From the NCBI GenBank assembly GCA_021158305.1, contig JAGGUU010000162.1, positions 1-6,771 on the forward strand: a stretch of DNA of 6,771 nucleotides. Direction: 5' to 3'. A program made the translations under genes and the position numbers. Below, piece after piece: positions 1-5,697 of this stretch. This DNA is from Candidatus Bathyarchaeota archaeon. Its GTDB lineage: Archaea > Thermoproteota > Bathyarchaeia > Bathyarchaeales > DTEX01. Below the pieces are notes generated by a model that saw only the letters and a program-made list of their open reading frames with translations, had not been told where the DNA came from and made no database searches. Position 1 is the stretch's first letter. Each line of letters starts with the position of its first letter.

Positions 1-3000
1 AAAGATACTCCTGGAATAGATTATGTTCCGGATAGATGGCGCACTTGGTTATCCTCTAACTCCATATCTTCACATCAATTCATTCTAAAAAGGGGAGCGT
101 CTCTATACTTGGATGGGGAAATAAGATATGTGGAGACGAGCAGGATAGCTACAAGCTACAAGTTTATTGTCTTAGAGCTTGAAGGAAACGCTGAAAAAGA
201 TTATTGGAACGGGCCTGTTCGGGAATATGGAAGTTTCTCGGATTTATTCAGATTTCTAGGCTTTGATGAAAGACTAGTTGTAGTTCCAGCTGATACGAAG
301 GTTAAGATCGAAGTGAAAGCATACTTTCCAGAGGGACATTCTCACACATTTATCTTGGCAGGGAGGGCCGGATACTTCAAGGCGTCGCAGGGGGAGGCGC
401 TATCCGTTGACGTCAGGGAAAGCAACATTATATCAAATATCGAATATGTAAATGAAATATTGAATTCTGGCTTCACTCTGCTCGATGACTGCCGAACTGC
501 TGGTTTTATGGTTGAATTAGAAAGACAAGGCCTTTCGGATGCTTACAGCAAGGTTAAAGAATCCCTGTTATTGCTGAGAAATAAGCAATTTGACCATTCG
601 TTTGCGAAGCTGCGGAGCGCCTACATCGCGGCGTCGAGGATTAAAAGCATGCTTGAGGAGCTAATCCAGTCAGGTTCCCAATCGCTCCTTCCATCTCTCT
701 TCTTGTTCCTATTCGTCGCCTACGCATCCGCTCATCTCATAGTAGAGAAATCTGCTTGCTTAGAGATAACGATAAGTAATATGAAGTATTTGATTTCAGT
801 CACTTCTCTTGCGGGAGCAATATTTTACATTCTGTTGATTATTATATTCTACTTAGTATTTCCAGGATGCCGTCTTATTCCCCAATTAGACTATGTTATC
901 ATGAGTCTTTTCGTCTTAATATCTGGAAAAATCGCAGAGGTCCTTTTAGTTAGGTTCTCCCAAGAGAAAGAGAACAGGAACCGATCGATACAATTTAAAA
1001 GCGCGGTTGCCGCGGCGTTCTCGTTAGGCATTCGAAATTTAAGAAGGAGAAGAATGAGGACGATAATCAATCTAATAAGCATCATACTGTTTATCTCTGG
1101 ATTTATCACTTTGACCTCTATATCTCCAGGATATGGATTATTGAGGAAAGAGTTAAAGCCCGCTTTACCCGTCGATGCCCTACTCGTTAGAGATGAACCT
1201 CTAGCCGGAGCTCCACAGTTCATATCCTTACCCGACTCATTTATTGAGTGGCTAGAATCGCGTCCAAATGTAACTTTGATCTTACCTAAGGCGGAAAATA
1301 GCCCTGTTAGCTTTGATAACCCCCTTGGACGCTTATATTCGGAGAGCGGGAAGTGGATGAATGTTCTAGGGGTAATCGGCATCATCCCAAGCAAGGAAGC
1401 AAACATTACAGGTATTGACCGGGTAGTAGAGGAAGGAAGCTATTTGGAAGACGATGATCTTAAGGGAATCATCATAAGCTCTTCATTGCGGGAATCATTA
1501 GAGGTTGATGTGGGAGACAGACTTTATGGATTCGGGCGGGAATTCATTATCCGAGGCTTCTTCAGTGATGACGCCCTGCGAAAAATAGTTGATGTCAATG
1601 GCAAAACATTTCTGCCTTATGTTGTGGCGGAAAATCTACTTCCATGCCCGGAGGAAAACGTCATTATGGTGACCTATGAAGTAGCCCTTACTTTACCTAG
1701 GGTGTCTACTTCACGCGTCGTTATCCAGCTAAATAATACTGAAGATTATGAATCTTTAGCGAGAATAATCGCTCTTACCTATGATTACAAAACTTATGTA
1801 TCGCATCCAGGATCTTTAACTCTACATTCTCTAGAGAGCTATGTCGAGATGCAAGGAGTTTGGGGCATCTTTCCTCTCATGGTTTTGGTCATGCTGAACA
1901 TAGGAATGTCAATGTTCGCCGCGGTAAATGAGCGGAGAAACGAGATAGCTACTCTGTCTTCGCTGGGATTGAATCCTATGCATGTAGCTGCATTATTCGT
2001 CGCGGAGGCATCAATCATCGGCTTCATCGGCGGAGCATTTGGCTATCTCCTTGGAATATCAGGTTATCGTTTAGCTTCCTTAATAGGTGGGCTTCAAGTA
2101 CGAGAAAAGGTTTCAGTCGAATGGGGAATAATTTCTGTTCTTGTTTCTGGACTAACAGCGATAGCCGCTTCCTTGATTCCCGCTTTACGCTCATCCACGC
2201 TTGTTACTCCTTCACTACTGAGAAGATGGAGAATCGAAGAGGAAGAACGCCCCGTAAGAATAAGAACCGATAAACCCTACGTTTTAGATTTGCCTATTAA
2301 GCTTATAAGCCGAGAGATTGAACCATTTACAGCATTTATCATCAAGCGATTACAAGAAGATGAAAAGGTGAAGGATGTAGATCAAGTAAAACTTGAGGAG
2401 GCCTCCGGTAAAGAAGCGGGAAGGAAAATAAGGTTTGTGTATAGCCTCCCAGAGATGGAGAGGACCATGAATGAGATAGTTATTCAACCCGGAGAGAAGG
2501 AATACGATCTGAAGCTAGTATGTAATACAAGAGATGCGCCCTCTCAGCCATTGGAGGCCATCCGTACGACTGCCACCTATGTTAGAAAGATTATTCTCGA
2601 ATGGAGCGCCGCAACGTCTGAAGTACTCACATTATTCGATCCTTACCTCAGCAGACTTTATAATCTGGTTAACACGTATTCCCCCTCTACCCTGTATATT
2701 ATATCGACTTATCCAGAGATACATGACAAGATAGATACTCTTAGAAAAGCTCTTGTTTCGAGGGGAATCCGCCCGCCTAAATTCATTGTCTCACGTATCG
2801 ATCCTCAAAATCTAGAGGAAACAATGAATACTGTGAGAGATCTGGTCTCAAGGGTAGATATAGTCTGCGTCTCAGGGGAAGATGTACTGCTCTGTGCAAT
2901 CTTGGCTATGGAGGCTGCTAAACAGAACAAGATTATATGCTACGTGATTGATGATCGATCAGTTGAGGAACGGATTAAGAATCCGTTTCAAGAGTTGAAA

Positions 3001-3018
3001 ATAATGGACGTGTCTTGA
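1..3018 (+). CDS. FtsX/MacB-like ABC transporter permease, 5'-truncated, with long cytoplasmic C-terminal extension
   Basis: The frame has no stop from base 1 to the TGA at 3016-3018, giving 1005 visible residues; the true start lies upstream, and the TTG at 109 interrupts a protein-like run (FILKRGASLYLDGEIRY). Numbering here takes base 1 as codon 1. Residues 36-140 look beta-rich and 148-225 helical, probably outside the cell. Predicted spans lie near 229-248, 263-287, 298-317, 354-374, 621-642, 662-687 and 706-728. The FtsX signature is clear: RNLRRRRMRTIINL enters span 4, and NERRNEIATLSSLGL follows span 5. The positive charges fit N-out, C-in. Residues 375-619 form the MacB-like extracytoplasmic domain; 740-1005 are cytoplasmic. 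FtsX-type permeases normally work with a separate LolD-like ATPase, using ATP hydrolysis for extrusion or mechanical signalling; no ATPase is in the window. The substrate is unknown. Coding and family are near certain, function is not. Confidence 0.93.
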   Translation, partial: KDTPGIDYVPDRWRTWLSSNSISSHQFILKRGASLYLDGEIRYVETSRIATSYKFIVLELEGNAEKDYWNGPVREYGSFSDLFRFLGFDERLVVVPADTKVKIEVKAYFPEGHSHTFILAGRAGYFKASQGEALSVDVRESNIISNIEYVNEILNSGFTLLDDCRTAGFMVELERQGLSDAYSKVKESLLLLRNKQFDHSFAKLRSAYIAASRIKSMLEELIQSGSQSLLPSLFLFLFVAYASAHLIVEKSACLEITISNMKYLISVTSLAGAIFYILLIIIFYLVFPGCRLIPQLDYVIMSLFVLISGKIAEVLLVRFSQEKENRNRSIQFKSAVAAAFSLGIRNLRRRRMRTIINLISIILFISGFITLTSISPGYGLLRKELKPALPVDALLVRDEPLAGAPQFISLPDSFIEWLESRPNVTLILPKAENSPVSFDNPLGRLYSESGKWMNVLGVIGIIPSKEANITGIDRVVEEGSYLEDDDLKGIIISSSLRESLEVDVGDRLYGFGREFIIRGFFSDDALRKIVDVNGKTFLPYVVAENLLPCPEENVIMVTYEVALTLPRVSTSRVVIQLNNTEDYESLARIIALTYDYKTYVSHPGSLTLHSLESYVEMQGVWGIFPLMVLVMLNIGMSMFAAVNERRNEIATLSSLGLNPMHVAALFVAEASIIGFIGGAFGYLLGISGYRLASLIGGLQVREKVSVEWGIISVLVSGLTAIAASLIPALRSSTLVTPSLLRRWRIEEEERPVRIRTDKPYVLDLPIKLISREIEPFTAFIIKRLQEDEKVKDVDQVKLEEASGKEAGRKIRFVYSLPEMERTMNEIVIQPGEKEYDLKLVCNTRDAPSQPLEAIRTTATYVRKIILEWSAATSEVLTLFDPYLSRLYNLVNTYSPSTLYIISTYPEIHDKIDTLRKALVSRGIRPPKFIVSRIDPQNLEETMNTVRDLVSRVDIVCVSGEDVLLCAILAMEAAKQNKIICYVIDDRSVEERIKNPFQELKIMDVS
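2620..2958 (+). other. Rossmann-like, possibly CARF-like, domain at the C-terminus of the FtsX-type permease
   Basis: This is a domain inside the permease gene (codons 874-986 counted from base 1). By eye it alternates strand and helix: strands EVLTLFD (874-880), TLYIIS (897-902), KFIVSRI (927-933), VDIVCV (952-957) and KIICYVI (977-983), with amphipathic helices between. The long helix after strand 2, the PP just before strand 3, and a turn (S958-G959-E960-D961) followed by a helix after strand 4 parallel the layout I recall for the CARF domain of archaeal Csa3. Typical CARF consensus residues are weak: the first turn is DPY, not GF, and the strand-4 turn lacks the Lys/Arg that usually ends the motif. 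A degenerate phospholipase-D-like fold is the main alternative because of LFDPYLSRL. It follows a separate module (756-868) that I believe recurs in archaeal FtsX proteins. The Rossmann-like call is fair, the CARF call tentative. Confidence 0.4.
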
Positions 3019-3057
3019 TTTTGGAAGGATTAGAATTTCATAGCATGATTAGCTGAA

Positions 3058-3078
3058 TGGATTCTAGGCAGGAATCCA
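3058..3078. repeat. Inverted repeat (7-bp stem, 7-base loop) downstream of the permease gene
   Basis: TGGATTC (3058-3064) pairs perfectly with GAATCCA (3072-3078) across a 7-base loop, 39 bases after the permease stop codon. It could fold at the 3' end of the permease mRNA and stabilise it or help termination. No run of T follows, so it is not a classical intrinsic terminator, and archaeal termination relies mainly on T-tracts. A stem this short can also arise by chance. Confidence 0.3.
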
Positions 3079-3489
3079 AGGAAATATCGTACTTGTATAC
3101 TAAGAAGAATAGAGAGCTCGTCTACTTCGCCGAGGGGACTTAAAGGCCTAACTAAGCTGAGGGGAAAGATTTCAAGATGTTCCCCACTTGATAGTTAAGG
3201 ATGACGCTATTCCATTCACAGAAGGGGAATTATGGAGTAGTTGCGATGCTGGCGGCTTCGGATCAGGCAGAACTGGAATAAGAGTTATATTCTTCTTGCC
3301 GCGTCTTTTTCGGAGAGCTGATGGAAGAAGGATCTTCACATTCATCTCGAATGTCTATAGACTCAGGGATTCCCTAGCCCTAGACATATTTAACTTTTTG
3401 AATTTTGGATTTCTCTTCTAAAGCTCATCGAAATAGCCCTCTATTAATGGCTCGTGGAAGAGCAAAGAAGGCATAATCTCCGGGCTTGA

Positions 3490-3506
3490 AACAGAGATTA
3501 AAAATT
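3490..3506 (+). promoter_or_regulatory. Possible archaeal BRE/TATA promoter of the sulfatase-fold gene
   Basis: The A-rich box ATTAAAAATT, around 3497-3506, is preceded by GAAACAGAG, which resembles the purine-rich BRE of archaeal promoters. Initiation about 25 bases downstream would fall near 3525-3530 and give a leader of roughly 30 bases that contains the Shine-Dalgarno. The surrounding sequence is A-rich, so the exact box is uncertain. Confidence 0.33.
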
Positions 3507-3546
3507 AGAAAAACATAAAGAGATCCTTTCATCTAAGAAAAGATTT

Positions 3547-3553
3547 AAGGAGG
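3547..3553 (+). promoter_or_regulatory. Strong Shine-Dalgarno of the sulfatase-fold gene
   Basis: AAGGAGG lies 7 bases upstream of the ATG at 3561, an ideal match and spacing to the 16S rRNA 3' end. It fixes the start of the sulfatase-fold gene and shows that this organism uses Shine-Dalgarno initiation for at least some genes. Confidence 0.88.
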
Positions 3554-3560
3554 CTTTATT

Positions 3561-5009
3561 ATGAAGGGTGGAGGCAAACCTAATATTTTGATTTTCTTGA
3601 TGGATACTCAGCCAGTTCGAAATATGACTCCCTATGGTTTCGAGAAGAATACAACCCCTAACATCCAGAAGATCGCTGAGGAAGGCGTTGTCTACGAGAA
3701 TCATTTCGTAACGGGTTCGTGGACGGTGCCGTCTCACGCGTCCCTCTTCACTGGAAAGTATCAATCCGGTCATGGAGCAGGAGTCTCTTACGAGTTTTTA
3801 TCACGTGACATGCCGACGATGGCGGAGGTTCTCAGGAAAGCCGGATACCAAACAGTTGCGTTTTCTAATAATAGCTGGGTAAATCAGGATGAGACTGATA
3901 TCTGCAGGGGCTTTGAAGAATTCACATTAGTCCGGAAGCCTAGAGGCCAAACCGTCAATGTAGGTCCAGAAGATAAGCTCTTGCTTAGAACTGAGGAAGA
4001 TTCAGGGTCAGCCTACACGGTTAGATTAGTTCAAGACTGGTTTGAGAAGAGATATGATAAAGACAAGCCGTTCTTCATGTTCATCAATTGCGTTGAGCCG
4101 CATTTGAGGGTTTGGGCGCCTCAACCGTTTAGGGGAAAATTCCTACTTGAAGGCGTATCAGAAGAGGAGGCTTTAAGTGTTAATCAAGATGTTTTCGCGG
4201 AACGTATGGGCTTTGTTCCAAACCGTCCAGATGGGCATATGAACGAGAGAGACTGGGAGATCCTTAAAAGTCTTTACGATGGGGAGACAGCATGTCTTGA
4301 TCATAGAATGGGTTTACTCTTCGATTATATGGAAGCCAACGACCTTCTAGATGATACGCTGTTGATAATCACAAGTGATCATGGAGATCTCTTAGATCGG
4401 AAAGGCTACATGGGACATCACCTTGCGCTATATGACGACTTGATCCATACGCCTCTAATCGTTCGGTATCCTGGAGTTGTTCCCGAAGGGAAAAGGATAA
4501 AGCATCTGGTTCAGATCTGCGATTGGTTTCCGACTTTATTAGATCTTCTCGGGATAGATGACAAAATGGTAAGAAAAGAGATGCAGGGAGTAAGCCTTAT
4601 CCCCACATGGGATGATGAGCCCGTTAGAGACTTTATCATCGCCGAGTATCAGAAGCCTCTGCAAACTATTGAGCGAGCTTTGAGGCGTGATCCCAACTTT
4701 GACTATCGTCCTTGGTTAAGAAGAATAAAGACCATTAGGACACTTGAATGGAAATACATCTGGTATTCTGACGGAAACGATGAGATCTTTAATATAAAAT
4801 CAGATCCGGGTGAAAGGATCAACTTGATAGAGGAAGAGAAAGCAAGAGCTAAGGATATGCGAAAGCAATTGGAGAACTTTCTCCTCAGCATAGAACGTCG
4901 AGACTACGGGGATAAGATGCGGAACCATTCCTTCAGAATGGTCCGGTGGGACAATATTAACCGCTTGAAAGCATGGGGAATCTATAGAGAATTAAGATTT
5001 CCTACGTAA
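3561..5009 (+). CDS. Sulfatase-family (alkaline phosphatase superfamily) hydrolase with Thr at the nucleophile position
   Basis: A complete 482-residue protein, a usual length for the family. The start is ATG with an excellent ribosome site. No signal peptide or membrane span is seen, so it is probably cytosolic. Family landmarks in order: KPNILIFLMDTQ with metal-ligand D15; TTPNIQKIAEEG (31-42); the active-site loop WTVPSHASLFTG (54-65); YDGETACLDHRMG (239-251); the metal-binding TSDHGD (271-276, D273 and H274); GHHLALYDD (285-293); and a C-terminal FNIKSDPGERINL (410-422). In classical sulfatases the loop is C/S-x-P-S-R and the Cys or Ser is matured to formylglycine. Here the slot is Thr55 and the Arg is His59. 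Formylglycine is therefore not expected; a Thr nucleophile would suggest phosphate-ester, phosphonate or phospho-glycerol chemistry, though the substrate cannot be read from sequence. The second Asp of the usual DD pair near the N-terminus is also Thr16. Family certain, activity open. Confidence 0.95.
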   Translation: MKGGGKPNILIFLMDTQPVRNMTPYGFEKNTTPNIQKIAEEGVVYENHFVTGSWTVPSHASLFTGKYQSGHGAGVSYEFLSRDMPTMAEVLRKAGYQTVAFSNNSWVNQDETDICRGFEEFTLVRKPRGQTVNVGPEDKLLLRTEEDSGSAYTVRLVQDWFEKRYDKDKPFFMFINCVEPHLRVWAPQPFRGKFLLEGVSEEEALSVNQDVFAERMGFVPNRPDGHMNERDWEILKSLYDGETACLDHRMGLLFDYMEANDLLDDTLLIITSDHGDLLDRKGYMGHHLALYDDLIHTPLIVRYPGVVPEGKRIKHLVQICDWFPTLLDLLGIDDKMVRKEMQGVSLIPTWDDEPVRDFIIAEYQKPLQTIERALRRDPNFDYRPWLRRIKTIRTLEWKYIWYSDGNDEIFNIKSDPGERINLIEEEKARAKDMRKQLENFLLSIERRDYGDKMRNHSFRMVRWDNINRLKAWGIYRELRFPT

Positions 5010-5069
5010 TACTTGGGAAAGCCTTTACTCTAATCCCGAGAAAGTGAAGACTGAAGTCTACTCGATAAT

Positions 5070-5119
5070 ATTTATCTCTAAGATAAGTGGAGAAAATATG
5101 AAAGTTACCTTTTATTTTT
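5070..5119 (+). terminator. Hairpin plus T-tract in the convergent intergenic region
   Basis: TTATCT (5072-5077) and AGATAA (5081-5086) form a perfect 6-bp stem with a 3-base loop, extendable through a T-G and an A-T pair to 5070-5088. A T-tract TTTTATTTTT follows on the plus strand at 5110-5119. This lies 60-110 bases after the sulfatase-fold stop and before the end of the convergent minus-strand gene, a natural place for termination. A second small palindrome AGACT-GA-AGTCT is at 5048-5059. The T-tract is about 20 bases from the stem, so the two elements may act independently. Confidence 0.4.
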
Positions 5120-5147
5120 CGAAGATATGCTGATGCTTCTTCACGGG

Positions 5148-5597
5148 CTATGATACTGTAATTGTATACTTCTGTTCGAAATCGCCTTTATCTGTCTTTA
5201 TTATGAAGGTGACGGGGTTTGATCCACTTTTCGCCGCGCCCTTCTTCAAGCCTACATCTAACTGTGCTGTCTGACCGGGAGGCAGGGTTTTAGTCTGGAT
5301 CTGGGAACCTTCTAGGCCTTCTCCCTTTACAACAATCTCCTTAATCCTAACGGCAACAGTTCCATCATTTCTCACAGTTACTCTGATTAATGTGCTTCCC
5401 TCTCCGCCTACGAAGCCAGCGTCATCCACCACTACATGTGCTACTTCTTGCGTTTGCTGTCCTCCTCCGCCACCGCCGCCTGGTTGTGGCTGTTGAGATG
5501 GAGACGTGAGGCTTAAAGCAAGCATTGCTGCAACTATAACTATCAATGCGACTAAAGCTATGAAGATATTTCTTTTAGTTGAATCTTCACGGCTCAT
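5148..5597 (-). CDS. Small signal-anchored extracytoplasmic protein with Gly-rich linker and beta-sandwich-like domain
   Basis: The 149-residue protein starts at ATG 5597 (MSREDSTKRN) and ends with TAG at 5148-5150. A short charged N-terminus is followed by one strong hydrophobic span (residues 11-30), then a disordered linker with Gln and Pro and seven consecutive Gly (40-46). The rest (51-149) alternates hydrophobic and polar residues, as in IRVTVRNDGTVAVRIKEIVV and the PPGQTAQLDV turn, and ends with a strand-like KYTITVS. This is the style of archaeal pilin, archaellum-stator and CARDB-type beta-sandwiches. It is probably anchored in the membrane with the beta domain outside. The N-terminus lacks the small residue (Gly/Ala) after the basic residues expected at a type III (prepilin) cleavage site, so I prefer a signal anchor to a processed pilin. 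No catalytic motif or cysteine is present. The function is unknown; a structural or interaction role is a guess. Confidence 0.85.
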   Translation of the reverse strand: MSREDSTKRNIFIALVALIVIVAAMLALSLTSPSQQPQPGGGGGGGQQTQEVAHVVVDDAGFVGGEGSTLIRVTVRNDGTVAVRIKEIVVKGEGLEGSQIQTKTLPPGQTAQLDVGLKKGAAKSGSNPVTFIIKTDKGDFEQKYTITVS

Positions 5598-5624
5598 TTT
5601 AATTCAGAATAATTTTCCTTTCGA

Positions 5625-5642
5625 ACAAATATAAGTTTTACC
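5625..5642 (-). promoter_or_regulatory. TATA-like promoter of the small anchored protein
   Basis: On the minus strand the sequence reads GGTAAAACTTATATTTGTTC, with a TATA-like CTTATATTT at 5635-5627 centred about 34 bases upstream of the ATG (5597). Initiation some 25 bases downstream would leave a leader of only about 10 bases. The only Shine-Dalgarno-like element (GAAAGG, 5622-5617) is about 20 bases from the ATG, too far for normal use, so a nearly leaderless transcript is likely. This contrasts with the strong ribosome site of the sulfatase-fold gene. Confidence 0.45.
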
Positions 5643-5668
5643 ATGTTTTATTTAATGAGGTAAATAAA

Positions 5669-5684
5669 GGATAAAAAAGTGAAG
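5669..5684 (-). terminator. T-tract downstream of the OPT-like gene
   Basis: Reading the minus strand, the OPT-like stop (5700-5698) is followed about 13 bases later by CACTTTTTTATCCTTTATTT, which contains six consecutive T (5678-5673) and further T-rich sequence. Archaeal RNA polymerase often terminates at such tracts without a hairpin, and none is seen here. Its position ahead of the next promoter-like box suggests that the two minus-strand genes are at least partly transcribed separately. Confidence 0.4.
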
Positions 5685-5697
5685 GCATATGCTATGA

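Larger units (their letters stand above)
3019..3560. other. Intergenic region of about 540 bases without a convincing gene
   Basis: No reading frame here has a good ribosome site, recognisable domain or conserved motif. Two short plus-strand stretches read somewhat like protein in the same frame: 3057-3143 (28 codons, beginning MDSRQESKEISYLY) and 3201-3281 (26 codons, beginning MTLFHSQKGNYGVV), the latter continuing past one TAA to 3377. The intervening stops are about as frequent as chance would give, so they may be remnants of a decayed gene or nothing. A 77-codon frame at 3188-3421 opens with TTG and has no family resemblance. Several small inverted repeats occur (3058-3078, 3161-3185, 3365-3375). 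No tRNA, rRNA, CRISPR array or transposon end was seen. The last ~70 bases hold the expression signals of the following sulfatase-fold gene. Confidence 0.6.

Noticed and set aside
891..1406. A 171-codon minus-strand open frame inside the permease gene
   Set aside because: It lies antisense to the well-supported FtsX permease, has no recognisable domain and no ribosome site, and its composition mirrors the membrane spans on the other strand.
2620..2958. Phospholipase-D-like domain in the permease tail, suggested by EVLTLFDPYLSRL followed by TLYIIS
   Set aside because: No HxK(x4)D catalytic motif is found in the right place (HDK occurs in a helix right after strand 2), and the later strand-helix order fits a CARF-like layout better. 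Kept only as an alternative.
3172..3345. A 57-codon minus-strand frame (MNVKILLPSALRKRRGKK...) whose first residues recall MoaD/ThiS-type sulfur carriers
   Set aside because: The resemblance stops after about 20 residues, the expected C-terminal Gly-Gly is absent, and there is no ribosome site upstream of 3345.
3188..3421. A 77-codon plus-strand frame in the gap beginning with TTG
   Set aside because: No Shine-Dalgarno, a rare start codon, unusually many Arg and Phe, and no family resemblance; probably a chance opening.
3019..3560. tRNA or CRISPR array in the large gap
   Set aside because: No T-loop-like GGTTCGAATCC or cloverleaf arms and no regularly spaced repeats were found on either strand.
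5148..5597. Calling the small anchored protein an archaeal type IV pilin
   Set aside because: The sequence before the hydrophobic span (STKRNIFIAL) lacks the Gly/Ala expected at a prepilin peptidase site, and no pilus assembly genes are in the window.
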